Source of the DNA: Crossiella sp. S99.2
GTDB lineage: Bacteria > Actinomycetota > Actinomycetes > Mycobacteriales > Pseudonocardiaceae
Length of the DNA stretch: 64,000 nucleotides
Direction: 5' to 3'
NCBI RefSeq assembly: GCF_023094165.1
Contig: NZ_JALMDK010000010.1
Span: forward strand, 1-64,000
Below are positions 29,150-37,970 of the stretch, in pieces. Each line of letters begins with the position of its first letter. Position 1 is the stretch's first letter. Below the pieces are notes generated by a model. That model was not told where the DNA came from. It saw nothing but the letters and a program-made list of their open reading frames with translations, and ran no database searches. Both the position numbers and the translations under genes were made by a program.

Positions 29150-30778
29150 ATGACCGAGCAGATCTCGGTTGAGATCGTCCACAGTGGACTGAACGCGGAA
29201 GCCGAACCCCTGGCGGCCCAGCTCGCCGAGGAGCAGGTCGCCAGCAAGCTCACCGCCCAGGACCCCACCCTATGGGGCCCGGAGGCCGAGCCCGAGTCGG
29301 CGATCCGGCTGTCCTGGACCACGCTGCACGAGACCTCCCGGCCACTGGTCGCCGAGATCCTCGCGCTGCGCGCCGAACTGCACGCCGAGGGCGTGGACCG
29401 GGTGGTCCTCGCGGGCATGGGCGGCTCCTCGCTCGCGCCCGAGGTCATCTGCGCGACCGCGGGTGTCGCCCTCGTCGTGCTGGACACCACCGATCCGGGT
29501 CAGGTCGCCGACGCGCTCGCCGGTGACCTCACCCGCACCGTGCTGGTGGTGTCCTCCAAGTCCGGCGGCACCGTGGAGACCGACAGCCACCGGCGGATCT
29601 TCGCCAAGGCCTTCGCCGCCAACGGCATCGAGGCCGCCCGGCGGATCGTCGTGGTCACCGACCCCGGCTCGCCGTTCCAGCAGCTGTCGGCGGATGAGGG
29701 CTACCGCAAGGTGTTCCTGGCCGACCCGCACGTCGGTGGCCGCTACTCCGCGCTGACCGCGTTCGGGCTCGTCCCGGCCGGTCTCGCGGGCGCGGACATC
29801 GGTGGGCTGCTCGACGAGGCGGCCGCGGCGGCGACCGTGCTGTCCCAGGACAGCGCGGACAACCCGGCGCTGCGGCTGGCCGCCGCCTTCGGCGCGGCAC
29901 ACGCCCGCGGCGCGGAGAAGGTGGTCATTACGTCAGCGGACTCCGCCAGCGGTGCTGGTTTGGCTGGCTTCGGCGACTGGGCCGAGCAGCTGGTGGCCGA
30001 GTCCACCGGCAAGAACGGCACCGGCCTGCTGCCGGTGGCGGTGGAAAGCCCCGACGCGGCCGGGTTCGCCGACGCCGGCGAGGACGCCACCACCGTGGGC
30101 ATCGCCCCCGGCACGCCCAACGCCCAGCTCACCACCTCCGGACCGCTCGGCGGGCTGTTCCTGCTGTGGGAATACGCCACCGCGGTGGCCGGCCGGGTGC
30201 TCGGCATCAACCCGTTCGACCAGCCCGACGTGGAAGCGGCGAAGAAGGCGGCCCGCGCGCTGCTGGACGCGCCCACCTCCGCGCCGGCCACTCCGTCCTT
30301 TGTGGACGGTGCGGTGGAGGTGCACGCCGCCGGTGACTGGCTGCCCGCCGAGGCGGCCACCGTCGCCGACGCGGTGCGCGCGCTGGTCGCCGCCCTGCCC
30401 AAGCACGGCTACCTGTCGGTGCAGGCCTACCTGGACCGCCTCGACGACGCCTCCGCCGTGGTGCTGCGGCCGGTGCTGGCCGTGGTCACCGGGGTGCAGA
30501 CCACCTTCGGCTGGGGCCCCCGGTTCCTGCACTCCACCGGGCAGTACCACAAGGGCGGGCACCAGAACGGGGCCTTCCTGCAGCTCACCGGCGTCAACGA
30601 GCAGGATCTCGAAGTGCCGGACCGGCCGTACACGCTCAGCGTGCTCCAGCTCGCACAGGCGCTGGGCGACGGATCGGTGCTCGCCGGGCACGGCCGTCCG
30701 GTGCTGCGCCTGCACCTGACCGACCGCGCCGCCGGCCTGGCCCAGGTCGTCAAGGCCGTACAGGAGGTCGGCGAATGA
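29150..30778 (+). CDS. pgi: Glucose-6-phosphate isomerase
   Basis: 542 residues. Two SIS-type sugar isomerase domains. Visible: VLAGMGGSSLAPEVI (about residues 87-101), VVSSKSGGTVETDSH with the phosphate-binding Ser/Thr loop, and C-terminal HSTGQYHKGG. Links glycolysis to the oxidative pentose phosphate branch by supplying glucose 6-phosphate. This is the divergent actinobacterial Pgi, not the E. coli type. It lies between tal and zwf (8 bp after tal, ATGA overlap with zwf). In M. tuberculosis pgi is elsewhere in the genome. Confidence 0.93.
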   Translation: MTEQISVEIVHSGLNAEAEPLAAQLAEEQVASKLTAQDPTLWGPEAEPESAIRLSWTTLHETSRPLVAEILALRAELHAEGVDRVVLAGMGGSSLAPEVICATAGVALVVLDTTDPGQVADALAGDLTRTVLVVSSKSGGTVETDSHRRIFAKAFAANGIEAARRIVVVTDPGSPFQQLSADEGYRKVFLADPHVGGRYSALTAFGLVPAGLAGADIGGLLDEAAAAATVLSQDSADNPALRLAAAFGAAHARGAEKVVITSADSASGAGLAGFGDWAEQLVAESTGKNGTGLLPVAVESPDAAGFADAGEDATTVGIAPGTPNAQLTTSGPLGGLFLLWEYATAVAGRVLGINPFDQPDVEAAKKAARALLDAPTSAPATPSFVDGAVEVHAAGDWLPAEAATVADAVRALVAALPKHGYLSVQAYLDRLDDASAVVLRPVLAVVTGVQTTFGWGPRFLHSTGQYHKGGHQNGAFLQLTGVNEQDLEVPDRPYTLSVLQLAQALGDGSVLAGHGRPVLRLHLTDRAAGLAQVVKAVQEVGE

Positions 30779-32307
30779 GCAGCCGGCAGTGGCAGAACCC
30801 GTTGCGGGACCCCAGGGACAAGCGACTCCCGCGCATCGCCGGCCCCTGCGGCCTGGTCATCTTCGGCGTCACCGGTGACCTGTCCCGCAAGAAGCTCATG
30901 CCCGCCATCTACGACCTCGCCAACCGCGGCCTGCTGCCGCCCGGCTTCGCGCTCACCGGGTTCGCCCGCCGCGACTGGGCCAACCAGGACTTCGAGCAGG
31001 TCGTCTACGAGGCGGTCAAACAGCACGCGCGCACGCCGTTCCGCCAGTCCGTGTGGGACCAGCTCGCCGAAGGCTGCCGGTTCGTGCAGGGCACCTTCGA
31101 CGACGACGAGTCCTTCGACCGGCTCGCCGGGACCATCAAGGAACTCGACGAACAGCGGGGGACCGGCGGCAACCACGCCTTCTACCTGTCCATCCCGCCC
31201 GGCGCGTTCCCCACGGTCTGCAAGCAGCTGGCCCGCTCCGGGCTGTCCGCGCCCGAACCGGACCAGTGGCGGCGCGTGGTCATCGAGAAGCCGTTCGGCC
31301 ACGACCTGGCCAGCGCACGGCAGCTCAACAAGATCGTCAACGAGGTCTTCCCCGAGGAGTCGGTGTTCCGCATCGACCACTACCTCGGCAAGGAGACCGT
31401 GCAGAACATCATGGCCTTGCGCTTCGCGAACCAGTTGTTCGAGCCGATCTGGAACGCCAACTACGTCGACCACGTGCAGATCACCATGGCCGAGGACATC
31501 GGCCTCGGCGGCCGCGCCGGGTACTACGACGGCATCGGCGCCGCCCGCGACGTCATCCAGAACCACCTCCTCCAGCTGCTCGCCCTGACCGCGATGGAGG
31601 AGCCCAGCTCCTTCGCGCCCAAGGACCTGCGCGCGGAGAAGGCCAAGGTGCTCGCCGCCACCGCGCCGATGGCCCCCCTGGCCGAGACCACCGCGCGCGG
31701 GCAGTACGTCGGCGGCTGGCAGGGCGGCCAGAAGGTCCCCGGCCTCCTGGAAGAAGGCGGCTTCGCCGAGGACTCGATCACCGAGACCTACGCGGCGATG
31801 ACCGTGGAGGTCAAGAACCGGCGCTGGGCCGGCGTGCCCTGGTACCTGCGCACCGGCAAGCGCCTCGGCCGCCGCGTCACCGAGATCGCGGTGGTGTTCA
31901 AGCGCGCGCCGCACCTGCCCTTCGACTCCACCTCCACCGAGGAACTGGGGCAGAACGCGCTGGTCATCCGGGTCCAGCCGGATGAGGGCATCACCATGCG
32001 GTTCGGCTCCAAGGTGCCCGGCACCTCGATGCAGATCCGCGACGTCACCATGGACTTCGGCTACGGCCACGCCTTCACCGAGTCCAGCCCCGAGGCCTAC
32101 GAGCGGCTGCTGCTGGACGTGCTGCTCGGCGAGCCCTCGCTGTTCCCGGTCAACGACGAGGTCGAGACCTCGTGGGAGATCCTCGAACCAGTGCTGAAGT
32201 TCTGGGCCGGTCAGGGCAGGCCCGAGCCGTACCAGGCGGGCACCTGGGGCCCGGAGTCGGCCGACGAGATGATGGCCCGCACCGGACGTCACTGGAGGCG
32301 ACCGTGA
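30775..32307 (+). CDS. zwf: Glucose-6-phosphate 1-dehydrogenase
   Basis: 510-residue NADP-dependent enzyme, first step of the oxidative pentose phosphate pathway. The coenzyme loop is VIFGVTGDLSRKKLMPA (residues about 28-44). The active-site signature is RIDHYLGKE (His about residue 202). EKPFGHDLASA and RTGKRLGRRVTEI are also typical. ATGA overlap with pgi and GTGA overlap with opcA show tight coupling. Confidence 0.98.
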   Translation: MSSRQWQNPLRDPRDKRLPRIAGPCGLVIFGVTGDLSRKKLMPAIYDLANRGLLPPGFALTGFARRDWANQDFEQVVYEAVKQHARTPFRQSVWDQLAEGCRFVQGTFDDDESFDRLAGTIKELDEQRGTGGNHAFYLSIPPGAFPTVCKQLARSGLSAPEPDQWRRVVIEKPFGHDLASARQLNKIVNEVFPEESVFRIDHYLGKETVQNIMALRFANQLFEPIWNANYVDHVQITMAEDIGLGGRAGYYDGIGAARDVIQNHLLQLLALTAMEEPSSFAPKDLRAEKAKVLAATAPMAPLAETTARGQYVGGWQGGQKVPGLLEEGGFAEDSITETYAAMTVEVKNRRWAGVPWYLRTGKRLGRRVTEIAVVFKRAPHLPFDSTSTEELGQNALVIRVQPDEGITMRFGSKVPGTSMQIRDVTMDFGYGHAFTESSPEAYERLLLDVLLGEPSLFPVNDEVETSWEILEPVLKFWAGQGRPEPYQAGTWGPESADEMMARTGRHWRRP

Positions 32308-33428
32308 TCATCGACCTGCCCTCCACCACCACCTCGGCGGTCAACAAGAAGCTGGTCGACCTGCGCGAGCAGGGCGGCGCGGTCGCGCTCGGCCGGGTGC
32401 TGACCCTCGTCATCGTCACCGACGACGGGGAAAGCACCGAGGAGGCCATCGACGCGGCCAACGACGCCAGCCGCGAACACCCCTGCCGGGTGATCGTGCT
32501 GGCCCGCGGCGCCCGCAAGGCCGCGCCGCGGCTGGACGCGCAGATCCGGGTCGGCGGCGACGCCGGGGCCAGCGAGGTCATCGTGCTGCGCCTCTACGGC
32601 CCGCTCGCCGAGGAAGGGGCCAGCTGCACCATCCCGCTGCTCCTGCCCGACGCGCCGGTGGTCGCCTGGTGGCCCTCGGCCGCCCCGGCCATCCCGGCCC
32701 AGGACCCGATCGGCAAACTCGCCCAGCGCCGGATCACCGACTCCGCCGCCGAGCGCCACCCGATCAAGGCCCTGGAACAGCGCCGCAAGTCCTACACCGC
32801 CGGCGACACCGACCTGGCCTGGACCCGGCTGACCACCTGGCGGGCCGTGCTCGCCGCGGCCCTGGACCTGCCGCCGTACGAGAAGGTCACCGCGGCCACC
32901 GTCGCGGGCGCGGGCGACTCGCCGTCCACCGAACTGCTGGCGGCCTGGCTGGCCGCCAGCCTGAAGATCCCGGTGGAGCGGGCCAAGTCCCAGGACGGCC
33001 AGGGCATCTGCTCGGTCGTGCTGGAACGCCGCAGCGGCAAGGTCGAACTGGAACGGCCCGACGGCAAGGTCGGCGCGCTCACCCAGGCAGGTCAGCCCGA
33101 ACGCCGGGTCGCGTTGCAGCGGCGCGAGGTCCGGGACTGCCTGGCCGAGGAACTGCGCAGGCTGGACCCGGACGAGATCTACGACGTCACGCTCAAGGGC
33201 CTGTCCAAGGTCGTCAAGTCCGCCGCCAAGCGGACCGTGACCAAGCCCAAGGCCGAGTCGAAGCCCGCCGAGGCCAAGCCGGCCGAAGTCAAGGCCGAGG
33301 CCAAGCCCGCCGCGAAGTCCGCGGAGGCCAAGCCCGCCGCCAAGGCCGAGGCGAAGCCGGACTCCAAGGCGAAGGCCGAAGCCAAGTCCGAGGCGAAGCC
33401 GAAGCGCGCGAAGAAGGCCGAAGCCTGA
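32304..33428 (+). CDS. opcA: OpcA, glucose-6-phosphate dehydrogenase assembly protein
   Basis: 374 residues. Residues about 1-300 match OpcA, which activates and assembles Zwf: HPCRVIVLARGARK, EVIVLRLYGPLAEEGASCTIPLLLPDAPVVAWWP, and the C-terminal domain ending DPDEIYDVTLKGLSKVV. Beyond it is an extra tail of about 65 residues built almost only of Lys, Ala, Pro, Glu and Ser (AKPAEVKAEAKPAAKSAEAK), resembling histone H1-like tails. The family is normally about 300 residues. GTG start overlaps the zwf stop. Last gene of the operon. Confidence 0.95.
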   Translation: MIIDLPSTTTSAVNKKLVDLREQGGAVALGRVLTLVIVTDDGESTEEAIDAANDASREHPCRVIVLARGARKAAPRLDAQIRVGGDAGASEVIVLRLYGPLAEEGASCTIPLLLPDAPVVAWWPSAAPAIPAQDPIGKLAQRRITDSAAERHPIKALEQRRKSYTAGDTDLAWTRLTTWRAVLAAALDLPPYEKVTAATVAGAGDSPSTELLAAWLAASLKIPVERAKSQDGQGICSVVLERRSGKVELERPDGKVGALTQAGQPERRVALQRREVRDCLAEELRRLDPDEIYDVTLKGLSKVVKSAAKRTVTKPKAESKPAEAKPAEVKAEAKPAAKSAEAKPAAKAEAKPDSKAKAEAKSEAKPKRAKKAEA

Positions 33429-33446
33429 TCCCGTTGTGCTGACACA

Positions 33447-33483
33447 ACTGTGGCGGTCCCGCACCTCGCGGGACCGCCACAGT
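33447..33483. terminator. Bidirectional terminator opcA / MFS exporter
   Basis: Perfect 16-bp stem (33447-33462 with 33468-33483, core TGTGGCGGTCCCGC) and a 5-nt loop, followed by TCGTCTTGT. It sits in the 62-bp gap between the convergent opcA and exporter genes. Confidence 0.85.
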
Positions 33484-33490
33484 CGTCTTG

Positions 33491-35035
33491 TCAGGCCGCG
33501 GATTCCTCGGCCAGCCGGTCCATCCCGCTCTGGGTCTTCAACGGGATCGCCCGCAGGAACACCACCGCCACGACCACCAGCAACGCGATCGGCGCGGAGA
33601 TCAGGAACAGCTCACCGGTGGCCGATCCGTACGCCTCCTGCACCACCTGCCGGGCGGACTCGCTCAGGTGCGCCAGGTTCGGCACCGACTCCCCGCCACC
33701 ACCGGGCAGCGCGCCCGCCCCGAGCTTGCCGGCCACGTTGCTGGCCAGCACCGCGCCCAGCGCGCTGACCCCGATGGTGCCGCCCAGACTGCGGAAGAAG
33801 GACAGCACCGAGGTCGCCGTGCCCAGGTCCTTGGCGGGCACGTCGTTCTGCGCGGCCAGCACCAGGTTCTGCATCAGCATGCCCATGCCGACCCCGAGCA
33901 GCACCATGTAGCCGCCCAGCAGCACCAGGCTGGTGTGCGCGTCGATGGTGCCCAGCAGCCCCAGGCCTACCGTCATCATGGTGGCCCCGGCGACCAGGAA
34001 GTGCTTCCACCGCCCGGTTTTGCTGATCCGCTGACCGGCGATGGTGGAGGAGACCAGCATGCCCACGATCATCGGCAGGCTGAGCAGTCCGGCCACCGTC
34101 GGCGTGTGTCCCAGCGCGAGCTGGAAGTACTGGGAGAGGAACACGGTGCCGCCGAACATGGACACGCCGACCAGGAAGCTGGCCACCGTGGTCAGGGTGA
34201 CGGTGCGGTTGCGGAAGATGGTCAGCGGCACGATCGGCTCGGCCGCCCGCGATTCCACGAACACGGCCAGCGCCAGGATCAGCAGTCCGCCGCCGAGCAG
34301 GCCCAGGGTGGCCCCGGACATCCACTCGAACTGCTTGCCCACCAGCGAGGACCACACCAGGGTGAGCGAGACACCCGCGGTGATCAGGAACGCGCCCAGG
34401 TAGTCGATCTTGACCTTGCGCCGGGCCACCGGCAGGTTCAGCGTGCGCTGCAACAGGATGATCGCGGCCACAGCCAGTGGCACGCCGATGAAGAAGCACC
34501 AGCGCCAGCCCAGCCAGGAGGTGTCCACCAGCACGCCGCCGATCAGCGGACCGGCCACCGTGCCGACCATGAACACCCCGCCGAACAGCCCGGAGTAGCG
34601 GCCCAGTTCCCGCGGCGACAGGATCGCGGCCATGATCACCTGCGCCAGCGCGGTGAGCCCGCCCGCGCCGATGCCCTGCGCGATCCGGCTGGCGATGAGC
34701 ACGCCCATGCTGTCGGCGAACCCGGCCACCAGGGAGCCGATCACGAACAGGCCGAGCGAGAGCTGGATCAGCAGTTTCTTGCTGTAGAGGTCGGACAGCT
34801 TGCCCCACAACGGAACCGTGGCGGTCATGGCCAGCAGTTCGGTGGTCACCACCCAGGTGTAGCTGGCCTGCGAGCCACCCAGTTCGGAGATGATCCGGGG
34901 TAACGCGTTGGCCACCACGGTCGAGGCCAGGATCGCGACGAACATGCCCATCATCAGGCCGGACAGCGCTTGCAGCACCGCGCTCTTGTTCGTCGCCACG
35001 GACGCCTGTTCGGGCGCCGCCGCGGTTGTAGTCAT
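33491..35035 (-). CDS. MFS drug exporter, DHA2 (EmrB/QacA) family
   Basis: 514 residues with about 14 membrane helices. Motif A-like LWGKLSDLYSKK (about residues 75-86) and motif C-like GTVAGPLIGGVLVDTSWLGWRWCFFIGVP are those of DHA2 proton-coupled multidrug exporters. GAGGA lies upstream of the ATG. It is 39 bp downstream of a TetR gene on the same strand, so the two form an operon, with the exporter normally repressed. Substrate not predictable. Confidence 0.92.
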   Translation of the reverse strand: MTTTAAAPEQASVATNKSAVLQALSGLMMGMFVAILASTVVANALPRIISELGGSQASYTWVVTTELLAMTATVPLWGKLSDLYSKKLLIQLSLGLFVIGSLVAGFADSMGVLIASRIAQGIGAGGLTALAQVIMAAILSPRELGRYSGLFGGVFMVGTVAGPLIGGVLVDTSWLGWRWCFFIGVPLAVAAIILLQRTLNLPVARRKVKIDYLGAFLITAGVSLTLVWSSLVGKQFEWMSGATLGLLGGGLLILALAVFVESRAAEPIVPLTIFRNRTVTLTTVASFLVGVSMFGGTVFLSQYFQLALGHTPTVAGLLSLPMIVGMLVSSTIAGQRISKTGRWKHFLVAGATMMTVGLGLLGTIDAHTSLVLLGGYMVLLGVGMGMLMQNLVLAAQNDVPAKDLGTATSVLSFFRSLGGTIGVSALGAVLASNVAGKLGAGALPGGGGESVPNLAHLSESARQVVQEAYGSATGELFLISAPIALLVVVAVVFLRAIPLKTQSGMDRLAEESAA

Positions 35036-35074
35036 CGGTTTGTCCTCAGTTCCCAGTGGAAATCGGTCACGTGG

Positions 35075-35710
35075 TCAGCCGCGCGGCGTCGCGTCGGCCG
35101 GCAGTGGGAGACCCGCGGCCAGGGCGGCGCAGGCGGCGTCGACGAGGTCGACAAGGGGTTCGGCGCCGCGCACGGCGTACCAGCGGCGCATGGCCGAGCG
35201 CCCCGCGGCGCCGAAGGTGTAGAGCACCAGCGCCGGGTACTGGTCGTCGGCCGGCAGTCCGCACCAGCGCGCGATGGCCTCGGTCAGCTGCTGCTCACCG
35301 GCGGACTCCAGCACCGCGGTGCGGGCCAGCAGTTGCGGGTTGTCGGTGAACACGGTCATCCGCAGCAGCCATTCGTCCCGGTCGGCGTCGATCCGCGCCA
35401 GGTCCGGCCGGGCGATCGCCAGCAGCCCCGCCAGCGGATCCGGCCCCACCGGCGTCTCCGCCAGCCGCTCCACCAGGCGGTCGATCCGGTGCCGGTGGTC
35501 GGGGTAGGGGGTGGACAGCGCGTCCTCTTTGGAGCCGAAGTAGTTGAAGAACGTGCGGGAGGAGACGCCGACCTCACCGGCGATGTCCTCGACCGTCACG
35601 TGGTCCAGCCCGCGCTCGGCGATCAGCCGCAACGCGGTCAGCGCGATCGTGCGGTGGGTCTCCTGCCGCTTGCGTTCCCGCAGTCCCGGCGGCCGGTCGG
35701 TGGTGGTCAC
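35075..35710 (-). CDS. TetR family regulator of the exporter
   Basis: 211 residues. N-terminal HTH about 16-62 (TIALTALRLIAERGLDHVTV, then VSSRTFFNYFGSKEDAL). The C-terminal helical domain binds an unknown ligand, probably a substrate of the exporter downstream. GTG start. The dyad TGCACAACGTGCA lies 22 bp upstream of its start and is the likely operator. Confidence 0.9.
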   Translation of the reverse strand: MTTTDRPPGLRERKRQETHRTIALTALRLIAERGLDHVTVEDIAGEVGVSSRTFFNYFGSKEDALSTPYPDHRHRIDRLVERLAETPVGPDPLAGLLAIARPDLARIDADRDEWLLRMTVFTDNPQLLARTAVLESAGEQQLTEAIARWCGLPADDQYPALVLYTFGAAGRSAMRRWYAVRGAEPLVDLVDAACAALAAGLPLPADATPRG

Positions 35711-35731
35711 CTCACCAAGGAACCAGAAAAC

Positions 35732-35744
35732 TGCACAACGTGCA
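35732..35744. promoter_or_regulatory. Operator dyad upstream of tetR-exporter operon
   Basis: TGCAC-AAC-GTGCA, perfect 5-bp arms, extended less perfectly by AAAC and GTTT outside, in an AT-richer stretch just upstream of the TetR gene. Likely autoregulatory site. Confidence 0.55.
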
Positions 35745-35772
35745 AAGTTTCAGACTGTGAAGCAGACGACAA

Positions 35773-35802
35773 CGCCCCCCGGCCCAACCGGACCAGGGGG
35801 CG
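35773..35802 (-). terminator. Probable terminator after qor
   Basis: CGCCCCC (35773-35779) pairs with GGGGGCG (35796-35802), with an inner CCGG/CCGG pairing in the loop. It follows the quinone oxidoreductase stop on the minus strand by 15 bp. Confidence 0.5.
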
Positions 35803-35817
35803 CTGTGCTGAAGTCGA

Positions 35818-36786
35818 TCAGCCCACCAGTAGCACCTTCCCCGTGGTGCGCCGCCCCTGGAGGTCCTCATGCGCCTGCCGGGCTTCGCTGAGGGCGTACC
35901 GCGCGCCGACCCGGATGTTCAGCGACCCGTCGGCCACTCCCGAGAGCACCTCGGCGGACCGCCACAGCAGTTCCTCGCGGTTGGCGGTGTAGTGCCCGAG
36001 GCTGGGCCGGGTGACATAGACCGATCCGGCCTGGTTGAGCCGCTGCAGGTCAACCGGCGGAACCTGCCCGCTGGCCGCGCCGTAGAGGGCGAGCACTCCC
36101 CGCGGCCGCAAACTGGCCAGACTGGCGTCGAAGGTCGTCGCCCCCACCCCGTCGTACACCACGGCCACCCCGCGCCCACCGGTCAGCGCACGAGCCTGCT
36201 CAGCCACATCGGCCTCGGTGTACCGGATGATCTCGTCCGCCCCGGCCTCCCTGGCCAGCTTCTCCTTCTCCGCGGTGGACACGGTCCCGATCACCCGCCC
36301 ACCCTTGGCCTTGACGAACTGGGTGAGCAGCAACCCCATCCCACCCGCCGCCGCGTGCACCAGCACGTCATCCCCGGCCTGCACCGGATAGGTCGAGGTG
36401 GTCAGGTAATGCGCGGTCATCCCCTGCAACATCGAACTCGCCGCCACCACCAGGTCAACCCCATCCGGCACCGGCACCACAGCCGAAGCGGGCACAGCGG
36501 CCAGCTCCGCATAAGACCCGATCGCCGAGGCCCACGCCACCCGGGCCCCCACCCCGAACTCGGTCACCCCATCCCCGACGGCGACAACCTCACCCGCACC
36601 CTCAAGACCAGGCGTGAAGGGCAACGGCACCGGATACACCCCGGTCCGGTGGTAGGTGTCGATGTAGTTGACCCCACTGGCCGCCACCCGCACCAGCAAC
36701 TCCCCGGGACCGGCCACCGGATCGGCCACCTCAGCCGCCACCAGCACCTCGGGGCCACCGTATGCCTGCACCTGCACTGCGCGCAT
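35818..36786 (-). CDS. qor: NADPH:quinone oxidoreductase
   Basis: 322-residue zinc-independent medium-chain dehydrogenase. Typical features: GVNYIDTYHRTGVYPVPLPF (residues about 38-57), PGLEGAGEVVAVGDGV, VLVHAAAGGMGLLLTQF (NADPH-binding Gly motif near residue 147), and YDGVGATTFDASLASLRPRG. It reduces quinones with NADPH. ATG 36786 begins the conserved domain. In mycobacteria qor lies between ctaB and ctaA; here it is next to opcA because of the apparent inversion. Confidence 0.93.
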   Translation of the reverse strand: MRAVQVQAYGGPEVLVAAEVADPVAGPGELLVRVAASGVNYIDTYHRTGVYPVPLPFTPGLEGAGEVVAVGDGVTEFGVGARVAWASAIGSYAELAAVPASAVVPVPDGVDLVVAASSMLQGMTAHYLTTSTYPVQAGDDVLVHAAAGGMGLLLTQFVKAKGGRVIGTVSTAEKEKLAREAGADEIIRYTEADVAEQARALTGGRGVAVVYDGVGATTFDASLASLRPRGVLALYGAASGQVPPVDLQRLNQAGSVYVTRPSLGHYTANREELLWRSAEVLSGVADGSLNIRVGARYALSEARQAHEDLQGRRTTGKVLLVG

Positions 36787-36883
36787 GAAACCCGCACCTC
36801 TCGCGTGATCTTCCCGGTCACTGTTGCCAACAGAACCGGTCACGGACGTGTTCCCACCGGCCGGATTTCGCCCTCGGGCCAGC

Positions 36884-36889
36884 TAGAGT
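36884..36889 (+). promoter_or_regulatory. -10 box for a leaderless gene
   Basis: TAGAGT followed by exactly 7 nt and the GTG at 36897. No ribosome-binding sequence separates them, which predicts a leaderless mRNA. Confidence 0.5.
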
Positions 36890-36896
36890 GACCCGG

Positions 36897-37190
36897 GTGA
36901 GTGAGCCTTCGAAGGCCGCGGTCGCCGCCGCCACCGCGTTTGTCGCTGCCCACGGCAAGTCCGCCCGAGCCGTGGTGGAGAACATCGGCCGAGCCGGCGT
37001 CCGAGTAGTCCTGGTAGGCGACGACGGCGCCCTGGGCGACGTCATCGTCCCCGACATGGCCACTGGCGAGGCCCTGGTAGCCAAGGTCGAGGGCCTCGAC
37101 GGCCACGACTGGGACCGCGAGACCATCGCCGCCACCAAGATCGGCCCCGCCCACCGCAAGAAGATGGCAGGCCCCCGAGCCCGCGGCTAG
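36897..37190 (+). CDS. Small conserved-looking protein of unknown function
   Basis: 97 residues: an N-terminal helix (KAAVAAATAFVAAHGKSARAV), a beta strand pair RVVLVGDDGALGDVIVPD, and a basic C-terminal tail (KIGPAHRKKMAGPRARG). Cytosolic, no recognised family. The GTG at 36897 is favoured by the leaderless spacing; an in-frame GTG at 36888 overlaps the -10 box. Codon usage is typical of the window, and it diverges from qor. Confidence 0.65.
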   Translation: MSEPSKAAVAAATAFVAAHGKSARAVVENIGRAGVRVVLVGDDGALGDVIVPDMATGEALVAKVEGLDGHDWDRETIAATKIGPAHRKKMAGPRARG

Positions 37191-37449
37191 CTCCCCAGCC
37201 CACCCCACCGGCGACGGCGGCCCACCCGCCGCCCTCGCCAAACCAAGCCGCCTCCGGCTGCCTGCCCCAAGCCAACTCGTGCCCCGGCGCGCCACCACCC
37301 GGCCCCGCCCCGCGCCCCGCGTGCTGCCGCCCGGCCGCCAGTGCGTGGTCCCGGCCCCCGGGCTCACGCTCTGCGCGCCGTCACCAGCTCCCAGCTTCGG
37401 CTCCCGCTCCCGCGATCACTTCCGCACACCCAGGCAGCTTCATTGCTAC
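37191..37449. other. C-rich low-complexity spacer
   Basis: About 260 bp between the small gene and the GbsR-like gene. It is strongly C-skewed on the plus strand (runs such as CCCCGCCCCGCGCCCCGCG). Any translation is low-complexity Pro/Arg, and I see no gene, RNA or clear promoter in it. Confidence 0.5.
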
Positions 37450-37478
37450 CATCTCTTCAGTTCCAACTGAAAGAGATG
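37450..37478. promoter_or_regulatory. Long operator dyad before gbsR-like gene
   Basis: CATCTCTTCAGTT (37450-37462) and AACTGAAAGAGATG (37465-37478) are inverted repeats with a single extra A and a 2-nt centre. The dyad ends 12 bp before the GTG start and just before its GGAGG. It is likely the autoregulatory site; as RNA it would also form a hairpin close to the ribosome site. Confidence 0.7.
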
Positions 37479-37490
37479 CGGAGGTTCGCG

Positions 37491-37970
37491 GTGTCCGATG
37501 TCAGCCGTACCGGTGGTCGCCAGCCGTCCGATTGGATCGAATCGTTCGCGGCCAGGTTCGAAGCCCAAGAGGGCATGCCCCTCATCGCCGGCCGGATCCT
37601 GGGCTTCCTGCTGATCTGCGACCCGCCCGAGCGCACCGCCGCCGAACTGTCCGCAGCCCTCTCCGCCAGCAGCGGGTCGGTGAGCACCAACGTCCGGCTG
37701 CTCATGGCCCGCGGTCTGGTCAGCAAGACCACCCGCCGGGGCCGCGAGGCCGCGGTCTACGAGGTCCGCGCCCAGGCGTGGGCCGAGGTCATGCTCCGCC
37801 GCCTGGAGGCCGTCGCCGCGGTCAACGAACTGACCCACGAGGGCTTGCGCCTGCTCAGCGGCCAGGGCGATCGCGCCCAGCGGCTGCGCACCGTGGACGC
37901 CTACTACCGCTGGCTGGCCACCGAGGTCGCCGAACTGCCCGCCAAGTGGTCGGCCGCCAAACCGCGCTGA
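37491..37970 (+). CDS. GbsR/MarR-type winged-helix regulator
   Basis: 159 residues. HTH about residues 46-68 (AELSAALSASSGSVSTNVRL), then wing LVSKTTRRGREAAVYEVR and a C-terminal dimerisation helix. GbsR-type proteins control nearby transport or membrane genes, in some bacteria choline-glycine betaine uptake; no such genes are here. GTG 37491 with GGAGG 6 nt upstream. Its last 67 bases overlap the end of ctaA on the other strand. Confidence 0.82.
   Translation: MSDVSRTGGRQPSDWIESFAARFEAQEGMPLIAGRILGFLLICDPPERTAAELSAALSASSGSVSTNVRLLMARGLVSKTTRRGREAAVYEVRAQAWAEVMLRRLEAVAAVNELTHEGLRLLSGQGDRAQRLRTVDAYYRWLATEVAELPAKWSAAKPR

Noticed and set aside
30427-32292. 621-residue minus-strand ORF opposite zwf
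   Set aside because: Shadow of zwf and pgi, which have all catalytic motifs on the plus strand.
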